A stretch of DNA of 9,493 nucleotides from Methanothrix sp. GTDB taxonomy: Archaea; Halobacteriota; Methanosarcinia; Methanotrichales; Methanotrichaceae. Under the pieces are notes generated by a model that worked only from the letters and a program-made list of their open reading frames with translations, did no database searches and was not told the origin of the DNA. The translations under genes and the position numbers were made by a program. Below are positions 1 through 6,369 of the stretch, in pieces (the first letter of the stretch is position 1; each line of letters begins with the position of its first letter). The stretch is from positions 1-9,493 of the forward strand of contig WOYM01000057.1 of assembly GCA_011620785.1 (NCBI GenBank), in the 5' to 3' direction.

Positions 1-60
1 CTGCGCCGGAAGGTGGTGCAGCTCTTGGGGAATATTGAAAAGGGCGCTGGGGAAAGATAA
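1..60 (+). CDS. C-terminal end of an unidentified protein (partial)
   Basis: The first frame is open from the window edge and ends with TAA at 58-60, giving 19 residues (LRRKVVQLLGNIEKGAGER). The third codon positions are mostly G or C, as in the clearly coding genes of this window, whereas the sequence after the stop is more A/T rich and lacks that bias. The tail is basic and helical-looking, but too short to name a family. It would be convergent with nadM, leaving about 140 bases between the two stop codons. Confidence 0.5.
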   Translation: MRRKVVQLLGNIEKGAGER

Positions 61-201
61 TCTCAAAGAACTCTCTTGAATCTTACGGTTTGAAATTTGA
101 GGGCGCAGCAGGGAAAATCGGGCCGAGTTCGAAAGGTGGCACTTGTAGGCTATGGCATGCTTCACAACATTATGCTCGGCTCAGCGAACTTTCCATCACC
201 G

Positions 202-756
202 CTAAATCATACTGGAGTTATGCATTGCCGAATCAGCTGAGGAGGAGCGTTCGCTCTTTGATACCTGACAGAGCCGCTCTACCCCGTTGATCTCCTGGAT
301 GAAACCCGCTACTGCCGGAGGCACCAGCCTCTCCCAGTCTCCTCCCTCTCGCATGAGAGCGCGGATGGCCGATCCGGAGTACACATCCCGCTGATACAGG
401 GGCGGCTTTTTCACCATAAACCCCGCCTCGGAGAAGAGCCGGATGACCAGGGGGTTGTTGGAGTAGACCAGGTCAAAGCAGGGCACCATGGACTGCAGAT
501 GTGAGACCCACAATGAGTTGCGGTTTATATCCTGCAGGGTGGTGACGATGCACCTCTTCCGCAGCTCTCCTTTACCCAGGGCGGCATAGATCATCTCCAT
601 CCTCTCTCCGCTGGTGAAGGGGTTCTCCGGGCCATGGCTCTCCTGGGCGCTTCCGATCACTATCACTATCTCGTCAACCTCTCGGGCGATCTCCTCTAGA
701 ACTGCCTGATGGCCGAGGTGATAGGGCTGGAATCGCCCAATGTAAATCCCGCGCAT
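202..756 (-). CDS. nadM: Nicotinamide-nucleotide adenylyltransferase (archaeal NadM type)
   Basis: Transfers AMP from ATP to nicotinamide mononucleotide to make NAD+ in the cytosol, the last common step of NAD synthesis and salvage. The 184 residues begin directly with the nucleotidyltransferase signature GRFQPYHLGH (7-16), with the HxGH ATP-binding histidines. GSAQESHGPENPFTSGER (35-52) is typical of archaeal NadM, and SGSAIR (127-132) is the C-terminal ATP-phosphate loop. Archaeal members are usually about 170-180 residues, so this is full length; the last 20 or so residues are a Ser-rich tail without recognisable structure. The ATG at 754-756 follows AAGGAGG at 767-773 with a 10-base spacer. 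It starts 23 bases after the mer stop and is the last gene of the minus-strand run, so it is probably cotranscribed with mer. Confidence 0.93.
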   Translation of the reverse strand: MRGIYIGRFQPYHLGHQAVLEEIAREVDEIVIVIGSAQESHGPENPFTSGERMEMIYAALGKGELRKRCIVTTLQDINRNSLWVSHLQSMVPCFDLVYSNNPLVIRLFSEAGFMVKKPPLYQRDVYSGSAIRALMREGGDWERLVPPAVAGFIQEINGVERLCQVSKSERSSSADSAMHNSSMI

Positions 757-779
757 GAGCCTTGACCCTCCTTTCTGGC

Positions 780-1745
780 CTATTTTCCGATGACCTGCTT
801 TCCGATGAGCTTTATAGCGCTCTCCTTATTGGGGCCTATGGGCGAGCCGACCACAATCTGGGTGACTCCGGTCGATAAAAGCTCGTCTATCCTTGCCCTG
901 CAGTCTGCAGGTGCTCCGGATATGGAGAAGGCCTCGGTCATCCTCGGGGTCACGCCCTCCATCGCCCCTTTGAAGTCGAATCGTGAGATGGCTTCCGATA
1001 TGGCCCTGGCCTCATCCATTCCTATGCCATGCCTTTCCAGCACATTCTCCGGCGATCCGGCGACTATGAAGGCCACCACGATCTTGGAGGCATTCACTGC
1101 TTTAGCCGTGTCCTTGTCGGCGCTGAAGCTGGCATAGGCGCATACCTGGACGTCCTCAGGCTTGCGTCCTGCCTTTTCAGCTCCCGCGCGGATCATGGGC
1201 ACAGCGAACTTGAAATCATCAGGATGGGAGGCATTGATCAGAACTCCGTCGCTGATCGCCCCGGCCAGCTCCAGCATCTTGGGCCCCTGAGCGCCGATAT
1301 AGATCGGTATCTTCGAGGTGGTAAAGGACATTTGGGCCCCCTCGAACCCCGCCTGGCTGACCTGCTCTTTGGCCAGGAAGGCTCTGATCGCCAGGACGGT
1401 CTCCCTAACCTTGGAGAGGGGCTTGTCCCAGTCGATTCCCATCTTATCGAATGTGGCCTTGTCACCGGGACCTATGCCCAGTATCGCCCGCCCGCCGGAG
1501 AGCTCGTTTATGGAGGCGATGCTGGAGGCAGTGATGGCCGCATTCCTGGTGTAGGGGTTGGTGACGCCCGTTCCGAGCGAGATCTTATTGGTCAATAAAG
1601 AGAGTACGGCGAGGGTAGTCCAGACATCCCTATTATTGTAGTGATCTGTGATCCAGATATTTTTAAATCCGGCATCCTCTGCCAGCTTCGCCATATAGCC
1701 GATCTTCAGTACCGATTCATCGGGAACGAACTCTATTCCAAACAA
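780..1745 (-). CDS. mer: 5,10-methylenetetrahydromethanopterin reductase (F420-dependent)
   Basis: Reversibly reduces methylene-H4MPT (or H4SPT) to methyl-H4MPT with reduced F420, a cytosolic step of the methanogenic C1 pathway that acetate-using methanogens run for biosynthesis or methyl oxidation. The 321 residues cover the whole luciferase-like TIM barrel. WITDHYNNR is at 31-39, TGVTNPYTR at 59-67 (the region of the family's non-prolyl cis peptide), ELSGGRAILGIGPGDKATFDKMGI at 81-104 and VTQIVVGSPIGPNK near the C-terminus; all are typical of Mer rather than other F420 enzymes. The start is TTG at 1743-1745, one base after the TGA of the upstream gene. It is supported by GGAGGAG at 1753-1759 inside that gene's last codons and by the match of MFGIEFVP to the usual Mer N-terminus. 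Translation is probably coupled to the preceding gene. Confidence 0.95.
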   Translation of the reverse strand: MFGIEFVPDESVLKIGYMAKLAEDAGFKNIWITDHYNNRDVWTTLAVLSLLTNKISLGTGVTNPYTRNAAITASSIASINELSGGRAILGIGPGDKATFDKMGIDWDKPLSKVRETVLAIRAFLAKEQVSQAGFEGAQMSFTTSKIPIYIGAQGPKMLELAGAISDGVLINASHPDDFKFAVPMIRAGAEKAGRKPEDVQVCAYASFSADKDTAKAVNASKIVVAFIVAGSPENVLERHGIGMDEARAISEAISRFDFKGAMEGVTPRMTEAFSISGAPADCRARIDELLSTGVTQIVVGSPIGPNKESAIKLIGKQVIGK

Positions 1746-1746
1746 C

Positions 1747-2505
1747 TCAAATCTCCTCCAGCTCGATGCGATCTTGAGCCTTCAGGCAAAAAGCCTCGCT
1801 GGCATTTCCCTGGTTGATCGCAATTTCTGCAAAGCCATGGCTCCCCTGGGTTATAAGTGGTTCGATCCTCCGCCCTTCGGCATAGGTTCTCACCCTCTTC
1901 AGCCTGACCCCCTTGAGCATCATATCTCCCATGGGAAGCTTCTGCAGATTCAGGATGAGGTTGCCGAAACGGTCGACATAAATTATGGTGACCTCAAGGC
2001 CGCGAGCAGTCTTTTTTGCTTCGCCAAAGTCAAGGTCCACAGGCCGGACCCTGGGACCGAGGCTTGCCGGTGGCTGGCCGGCGGCGATGAGGGCAGCAGC
2101 GGGGGCGAACACATCCCGCCCGTGAAAGGTGCTGGAAGCGCCGGGAGGAAGGGCGATCTCATAGGCTGTTGGCCTTCCCAGGGAGCGGGCTGCAGGAATG
2201 AGAAGGCCGTTGTCAGGTCCTGCGAACATCTGGCCGCCGCTCTCCACCACCAGGCTCCGCCTGGCTGTCCCCACTCCGGGATCGACCACTGCAATATGAA
2301 TGGTTCCAGGGGGAAAGAACCTGACCGTTGAGAGAAGAGCAAAAGCCCCTGCCCTCACATCCTGAGCGGGGATGTCGTGGGCAATATCCACGAAGGTTAT
2401 CTTGCCGGCGATATTTCCTGATTTGCCCTGCAGCCGGGAGAGGATCACCCCCTTCATCTGAGCGGGATAAAAGGAGCCAAAGTCGGAAAGAAGGGTTATG
2501 ATCAA
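1747..2505 (-). CDS. SAM hydroxide adenosyltransferase (DUF62 / SAM hydrolase family)
   Basis: Members of this family, related to fluorinase and chlorinase, hydrolyse S-adenosyl-L-methionine to adenosine and methionine with activated water. The 252 residues carry the family landmarks in order: LLSDFG (5-10), DIAHDIP (40-46), VVDPGVGTARR (73-83), GPDNGL (96-101), FHGRDVFAP (127-135) and DRFGN (178-182), then the C-terminal beta barrel. Asp75, Arg82 and His128 fit the spacing of the Asp-Arg-His set described for the archaeal hydroxide enzymes, which argues for hydrolase rather than halogenase activity. The start is TTG at 2503-2505 with AGGAG at 2516-2520; the next in-frame Met (17) would remove LLSDFG. 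Its stop lies one base before the mer start and 36 bases separate it from the upstream gene. The physiological purpose of SAM hydrolysis here is unknown. Confidence 0.92.
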   Translation of the reverse strand: MIITLLSDFGSFYPAQMKGVILSRLQGKSGNIAGKITFVDIAHDIPAQDVRAGAFALLSTVRFFPPGTIHIAVVDPGVGTARRSLVVESGGQMFAGPDNGLLIPAARSLGRPTAYEIALPPGASSTFHGRDVFAPAAALIAAGQPPASLGPRVRPVDLDFGEAKKTARGLEVTIIYVDRFGNLILNLQKLPMGDMMLKGVRLKRVRTYAEGRRIEPLITQGSHGFAEIAINQGNASEAFCLKAQDRIELEEI

Positions 2506-2541
2506 AGATTTCTCGCTCCTTTTTTCTCGCCATCCTGGCTT

Positions 2542-3786
2542 TCAGGCATTCAGCGTTGTTGTTGCTTCCACTGGCCTTATCGCTTCCACTATATTGATCC
2601 CCCTTCTTTCCAGCTCCCGCATGAGATCGCTATAGGCTTCATCTTTGAAGGCCTCCTCCGGAGCGACAATTCCCTTCTCCTTGATCCTGCCCTGGGCCAG
2701 AAGCCTGGCGGCAACCGCAGCGGAGGAGCTGGTCACCCTGGCCATGGCAGATATGCCGTTTTTGCTGTCTGCGCCCGTCCACATGAAGTAGTCGGCCTGC
2801 TCTTCCCTTCCCCAGGCAGTGTTCCACATGACGCAGACGTCCTCGTCGCCGGGCAGGGGCCTGAGTTTCGGCTCTATCAAATTCAAGAAGAAGTCCCGGG
2901 GGGAGAAGGACTGGCCGGCATAATTTATATGGGCAATATCCAAAAGGCCGCACTCTTTCAGGGTGTCAATGGCCTGCCAGTGGCCCGGCCAGCGAATCGT
3001 CTTCTCAGAGAAGCTCTCCAAATGGTTGTGGGTGTACAGGAAGCTGGGCATCCCCGGGGTGATAGCGCACTCCAGCTGCTCATCGATTCCGCATTCCTGG
3101 AACCGGAAGCTCTCCCGTCCTGAGGTTGCCGCCACCTCTACCACCTGGCCGTTCTCCAGCACCCTTACCCTGACCATGTACTCGCGCAGAACATGATCAA
3201 AGGACCAGGTGATCATATACTGCAATGGATGGCGGGCTGCTGCCTCTCGGCAGGGAATCCCGCCCACCCGGGCCACCGCCCTTTTAGCTCCCACCTTTCT
3301 GATGCCCTCGCCCAGGGTGACATTGGAGAGTCCCGGGGCAAATCCCATGCCATCCAGAAGGGCAACACCGCTATCAATAGCCTTTTTGTGCAGTGACTCG
3401 CCATAATCGTCCAGGGTCATTCCCGTTGGTGCTGCCAAACCCTCCTTCTCATAGGGATCCGGTCGGCGGTGATACTCCTCCAGGATGTCCACGGTATCCA
3501 AGCCTGCGCCTATCGCCGTCTCCACCGCTCTGTAGCTACTCCTTCTCTCGGGAAGGGCGATTATTCCTACATCGTACTCTTGCATCAGCCTTCTGGATTC
3601 CCTGGGGTCGGAGATATCGATGAGGTGGGGTACAACTCGGTCGCTACCTATCCAATCAACGGTCTTTTGCAGTGATCTCTCTCTTCGGCCAACGATTCCC
3701 ACCACATCGGCTCCGCCGTACCTGGCCAGATCCCAGGCCACCGCCGAGCCGATCCTTCCTGTGCCTCCCAGGACGAGCGCCTTCAA
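2542..3786 (-). CDS. Saccharopine dehydrogenase-like NAD(P) oxidoreductase
   Basis: The 414 residues belong to the saccharopine dehydrogenase / carboxynorspermidine dehydrogenase-like superfamily (COG1748). The N-terminal Rossmann fold has GGTGRIG (7-13) and a following GRRERS (33-38); Arg at the end of the second strand suggests NADP(H), though this is only inferred. The C-terminal catalytic domain has DGMGFAPGLSN (145-155), GGIP (175-178), WSFDHVLREY (194-203) and RWPGHW (265-270), which recur across the family. Start TTG at 3784-3786 is preceded by GGGAGGAG with a 7-base spacer from GGAGG, and yields a canonical N-terminal Rossmann strand. It heads the tight run with DUF62, mer and nadM. 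Methanogens generally make lysine through diaminopimelate, so a true saccharopine role is unlikely; a lysine or amino-acid dehydrogenase or polyamine-related reductase is possible. The substrate is not determinable here. Confidence 0.85.
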   Translation of the reverse strand: MKALVLGGTGRIGSAVAWDLARYGGADVVGIVGRRERSLQKTVDWIGSDRVVPHLIDISDPRESRRLMQEYDVGIIALPERRSSYRAVETAIGAGLDTVDILEEYHRRPDPYEKEGLAAPTGMTLDDYGESLHKKAIDSGVALLDGMGFAPGLSNVTLGEGIRKVGAKRAVARVGGIPCREAAARHPLQYMITWSFDHVLREYMVRVRVLENGQVVEVAATSGRESFRFQECGIDEQLECAITPGMPSFLYTHNHLESFSEKTIRWPGHWQAIDTLKECGLLDIAHINYAGQSFSPRDFFLNLIEPKLRPLPGDEDVCVMWNTAWGREEQADYFMWTGADSKNGISAMARVTSSSAAVAARLLAQGRIKEKGIVAPEEAFKDEAYSDLMRELERRGINIVEAIRPVEATTTLNA

Positions 3787-3852
3787 CTCTTCTCCTCCCT
3801 ATTACATATCAGAATTAGATTAGCCATCATTTGGATCATCTCCCGGGATGGA

Positions 3853-4239
3853 TCATCCTTCCAGCAGCTGGACATCTGCTTTTCTGGATACCTTCAGTTC
3901 ATCTTTGCCCTGATAACTATTTATGGTTCCGGTGATCCTCACCCGCGCATCCTTCTGAAGCTGAGCTGATAGCTCCTTTGCCCCAGAGCTGGCGGGAATG
4001 AAAACTGGCATTGCTGTCGAATCCAGGTTTAAGATCAGATTGCCGCCGCTCCTGGTATTCTCTGCGCTTGTGATCCGGCCGTCCAGAGTGATGAGAGGGG
4101 AACGTGAATCTTCCAGGGATCCCATATCCCCAGAGGCAGGAGTATAGCTCTCCTCGGGGCCGAAGGCCCAAAAGGCGGCGGCCAGGGAGCCCAGTGCCAT
4201 GAAAAGCAATACCACTACTATCTTCTCCTCCTTTTGCAT
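3853..4239 (-). CDS. Membrane-anchored OB-fold protein
   Basis: A predicted single N-terminal membrane segment (residues 7-26, hydrophobic, after the charged start MQKEEK) is followed by an acidic linker and a beta-rich domain over the last 80 residues. That domain (ITLDGRITSAENTRSG..., VRITGTINSYQGKDELKV) resembles the OB-fold tRNA/helicase-type nucleic-acid binding domain. Such domains in exported or anchored archaeal proteins need not bind nucleic acid. Three in-frame ATGs compete, at 4254, 4245 and 4239; I chose 4239 (128 residues) because GGTGAT at 4247-4252 matches the anti-SD and lies 7 bases upstream. The gene lies 66 bases upstream of the dehydrogenase gene on the same strand and may lead the operon. 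Topology suggests the OB domain is outside the cell, which is inferred. Confidence 0.72.
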   Translation of the reverse strand: MQKEEKIVVVLLFMALGSLAAAFWAFGPEESYTPASGDMGSLEDSRSPLITLDGRITSAENTRSGGNLILNLDSTAMPVFIPASSGAKELSAQLQKDARVRITGTINSYQGKDELKVSRKADVQLLEG

Positions 4240-4289
4240 CCTCATAATCACCATCTTCCGGCATAGCCAAGGCTAGCAGAATCCTTAGA

Positions 4290-4312
4290 AAAATTATGTT
4301 AAAAATAATTTA
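4290..4312 (-). terminator. Candidate AT-rich hairpin terminator
   Basis: AAATTAT at 4291-4297 and ATAATTT at 4305-4311 form a 7-bp inverted repeat with a 7-base loop. On the minus strand it is followed by a short T run and begins three bases beyond the stop of the 58-residue gene. Archaeal termination relies mainly on T-rich stretches, so the T runs may matter more than the stem. The same bases could contain the TATA element of the OB-fold gene, since CATAATTT falls roughly 50-60 bases upstream of its start. Confidence 0.35.
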
Positions 4313-4314
4313 AT

Positions 4315-4491
4315 TTATTTCTTCTCTTCAGGCTTGGACCCAAAGCGCTCCTGCCAGCCCTTCTCCAGATGCTCCAGGCAGATGTCGCATACTCCTTTAT
4401 AGGCTCCCTCAGGATAGGTCAGGTTATGCACCGGAGCCTTGATGGGATAAAGTGTTGGTCGAGCACGGGTACATAGATCGCAATCAGCCAT
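4315..4491 (-). CDS. Small double-CxxC protein, putative zinc-ribbon (58 aa)
   Basis: The 58 residues begin MADCDLC and have two CxxC pairs (Cys4/Cys7 and Cys35/Cys38) around a YPEGAYKGVC segment, a typical arrangement for a small zinc-binding knuckle; an Fe-S site is less likely but not excluded. From memory it resembles short conserved proteins of Methanosarcinales with an N-terminal CxLC, a central TLYPIK-like stretch and a C-terminal CxxC. The function is unknown. The ATG at 4489-4491 has AGGAG at 4503-4507, 11 bases upstream. The reading frame stays open upstream to a GTG at 4776, but those 95 residues are best read as ferredoxin debris and not as part of this protein. The basic, Glu/Lys-rich end is hydrophilic, so it is probably cytosolic. 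Confidence 0.68.
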   Translation of the reverse strand: MADCDLCTRARPTLYPIKAPVHNLTYPEGAYKGVCDICLEHLEKGWQERFGSKPEEKK

Positions 4492-4502
4492 ATTAGATTC
4501 AT

Positions 4503-4507
4503 CTCCT
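4503..4507 (-). promoter_or_regulatory. Ribosome binding site deciding the short start
   Basis: AGGAG on the minus strand, 11 bases before the ATG at 4491. It supports an independent start for the 58-residue double-CxxC protein inside a longer open frame. Confidence 0.5.
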
Positions 4508-4559
4508 ATGCATGGGTGTAGGTTTTTCTCATTGTTGAACTTTTCTGTTGAAAGAGGCA

Positions 4560-4797
4560 ATTGCAGCTGCCTCAGATCCTCACGCATAGATCGCATTCCT
4601 CTTTGCACCTTTTCCAGTGAACCGTTATCTTGCCATCCGTTGCATTTCTCCGCATCAAAAGCAGTCGTCTCTCCTTCTTTATGCAAGGCACCCGTGAAGC
4701 AGGCCGTGGCGCAGAAAGCCTCCTCGCAGTGATGACAAAAGATGGGGACGGCTACCAGGTCCTCCACGTATTGCACATCTATATTCGCTCAGACGCA
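4560..4797 (-). pseudogene. Decayed 4Fe-4S ferredoxin (HycB/CooF-like) remnant
   Basis: From a GTG at 4776 the frame reads VPIFCHHCEEAFCATACFTGALHKEG...FDAEKCNGW, a clear match to the second half of polyferredoxin electron-transfer subunits (C-x2-C-x4-C-x3-C). The expected CxxCxxxCP after KCNG is then missing. In the next frame, 4631-4572, the residues are KITVHWKRCKEECDLCVRI before a TGA, which looks like the continuation of such a protein after loss of about 10 residues plus a frameshift. Upstream of 4776 the same frame reads ANIDV and is cut by a TGA, with no room for the usual N-terminal cluster before the divergent gene at 4833. Truncation, internal deletion and shifted frame together indicate a pseudogene; an alternative is a novel short protein using the open frame. 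Its partner is unknown. Confidence 0.62.
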
Positions 4798-4799
4798 GA

Positions 4800-4807
4800 T
4801 ATAAATA
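4800..4807 (+). promoter_or_regulatory. TATA box of a leaderless FAD-dehydrogenase transcript
   Basis: TATAAATA matches the archaeal box A. Its centre lies about 29 bases before the ATG at 4833, the usual distance to the transcription start, and no SD-like sequence lies between them. Transcription would therefore begin at or within a few bases of the start codon. Confidence 0.65.
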
Positions 4808-4832
4808 GCCATAACACTAATATCATTTTTGT

Positions 4833-6224
4833 ATGGTCGATGTGATCATCGTTGGTGCCGGCCCTGCAGGCCTGTTCGCAGCTTTAGAGCTTTCCAGGTC
4901 AGATGCGAAGGTACTGGTGATAGATCAAGGAAAGGACATCAAGGATCGCAACTGCCCCATGAAGGATAGAGGCCACTGCTTTCACTGCTATCCCTGCCAG
5001 ATAATGTGCGGGGTGGGTGGAGCAGGCGCATTCTCTGATGGCCTTCTCAACCTTCATCCCACAATTGGAGGTGACCTGGAGAGCCTGGCAAAAAGCGAGG
5101 CCTGGAGCCTGATCGATGAGGTCGACTCCGCTTTTCTCAGATATGGTGCGCCCAACATGGTCCTTGAATCATCAGAGTACGATGAAGAACAGCTCAGGCG
5201 AAAAGCGGCTGCTGCCGGCGCACGCTTCGTGCCCATAAAGCAGCGCCATATGGGCAGCGACAGAACGCCCGAGATAATAGCTGCATTCAAGATGGATCTG
5301 GAGCGGAGGGGAGTGGTATTCCGGCTGAACTGCCGGGTGGAGGATCTGATTGTTGAGGGCGAGAGGTGCACTGGAATCAGGCTGGCCGATGGCACAGAGG
5401 AAAAGGCCTCTCAAATCCTGCTGGCTCCTGGCAGGATAGGTGCTCAGTGGATCAGTATGCTCCTTGATAAATACGATATCAAGGCCAGGTACGGGCCCCT
5501 GGATATAGGTGTCAGGATAGAGGTGCCCTCGATCATAATGGACCCCATCACCCGGATAAACAGGGACCCCAAGTTTCACATAGTCACTCGCAGGTACGAC
5601 GACTTCGTCCGGACCTTCTGCACCAATCCGGGAGGGTTCGTGGTCAAGGAGGAGTACCCGGATTTCATCGCCACCAATGGCCACTCCATGATAGTAGAAA
5701 AGTCTGAGAACACCAACTTCGCCTTCCTGGTTCGGCTGGAGCTGACAGAGCCTGTGGAGAACACCACCGCTTATGGCATGTCCATAGCCAAGCTGGTCAC
5801 AACCATTGGAGGGCATAAGCCGGTCATCCAGAGGCTCGGTGATCTGCACAGGGGCCGCAGGTCAACTGAGGAGAGGATAGCCCGGAACACTGTGGAGAAT
5901 ACCCTCAAGGATGTGACCCCGGGGGATATTTCCATGGCCCTGCCTCACAGGATAGTGATGGACATCATTGAGGGCCTGGAGATCCTAAACCAGATCATCC
6001 CCGGAGTTAATGCCGACTCCACCCTGGTATATGCTCCCGAGATCAAGTTCTATGCCAGGAAGATCGAGGTGGATGGCAGCTTCCAAAGCTCTCTGAAAGG
6101 GCTATATGTGGCCGGAGACGGCGCTGGCCTGTCGAGGGGAATAGTGAGCGCAGCGGCAACGGGAATTCTGGCTGGAAGGGGAATACTGTCGGACCTAAAC
6201 GGGGATCGAATTGAACCTGCATAG
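4833..6224 (+). CDS. FAD-dependent dehydrogenase (COG2509-like)
   Basis: A 463-residue flavoprotein of the uncharacterised FAD-dependent dehydrogenase family (COG2509). The N-terminal dinucleotide fold shows IIVGAGPAGLFAALEL (5-20) with Asp31 at the end of the second strand. The family hallmark GVGGAGAFSDG is at 60-70, and the C-terminal FAD closure GLYVAGDGAGLSRGIVSAA is at 423-441. Cys41, 49, 52, 55 and 59 precede the hallmark; the last four are spaced Cx2Cx2Cx3C, as in a 4Fe-4S site. The family usually has SDGK at the hallmark; here it is SDGL. The substrate is unknown, with an electron-transfer role to or from ferredoxin possible. The divergent neighbour is a broken ferredoxin. The start ATG has no SD but sits at leaderless distance from a TATA box. 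It is cytosolic by sequence, with no membrane segment. Confidence 0.87.
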   Translation: MVDVIIVGAGPAGLFAALELSRSDAKVLVIDQGKDIKDRNCPMKDRGHCFHCYPCQIMCGVGGAGAFSDGLLNLHPTIGGDLESLAKSEAWSLIDEVDSAFLRYGAPNMVLESSEYDEEQLRRKAAAAGARFVPIKQRHMGSDRTPEIIAAFKMDLERRGVVFRLNCRVEDLIVEGERCTGIRLADGTEEKASQILLAPGRIGAQWISMLLDKYDIKARYGPLDIGVRIEVPSIIMDPITRINRDPKFHIVTRRYDDFVRTFCTNPGGFVVKEEYPDFIATNGHSMIVEKSENTNFAFLVRLELTEPVENTTAYGMSIAKLVTTIGGHKPVIQRLGDLHRGRRSTEERIARNTVENTLKDVTPGDISMALPHRIVMDIIEGLEILNQIIPGVNADSTLVYAPEIKFYARKIEVDGSFQSSLKGLYVAGDGAGLSRGIVSAAATGILAGRGILSDLNGDRIEPA

Positions 6225-6369
6225 CCCTTTGATACTGATTTATCCTGATTCACTCTGATTTAATTAATCCCTTATCATGCGGCAATGAAGCACACCATTC
6301 TTTTATATACCTCGGGGTCAATTGCCCGATATCGATCAGCTGAATGGTTGTTATCGATAAGGAGATCCC
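6225..6369 (+). promoter_or_regulatory. Promoter region of the lipid-kinase gene, with repeats and palindromes
   Basis: TTTATATA at 6302-6309 is a good archaeal TATA box; transcription would start near 6332, giving a leader of about 38 bases. Upstream, CTGATT occurs three times at 6235-6240, 6245-6250 and 6255-6260, exactly one helical turn apart on the same face. In and around the leader are the perfect palindromes CGATATCG (6327-6334), TCAGCTGA (6336-6343) and TTATCGATAA (6351-6360), the last running into the AAGGAG ribosome site (6359-6364). The density suggests regulator binding, but no known operator is recognised. Confidence 0.5.

Noticed and set aside
120..145. GAGTTCGAAAGG resembling a tRNA T-loop
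   Set aside because: The flanking bases do not form a 5-bp T stem, and no acceptor or anticodon arm is found.
90..290. 66-residue plus-strand open frame over the end of nadM
   Set aside because: It overlaps nadM antisense, has no SD and no family resemblance.
1029..1598. 189-residue plus-strand open frame opposite mer
   Set aside because: It is antisense to the conserved Mer barrel and its sequence resembles no family.
1774..2331. 185-residue plus-strand open frame opposite the SAM hydrolase gene
   Set aside because: It is the complement of conserved DUF62 motifs, with a low-complexity composition and no neighbour on that strand.
3834..3857. GGATCATC direct repeat around CCCGGG between the OB-fold and dehydrogenase genes
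   Set aside because: Only two 8-base copies, one overlapping a stop codon; too short to call a site.
5172..5849. 225-residue minus-strand open frame inside the FAD dehydrogenase gene
   Set aside because: It lies antisense to a gene with clear family motifs, has no recognisable domain and no SD, and is explained by the base composition of the real gene.
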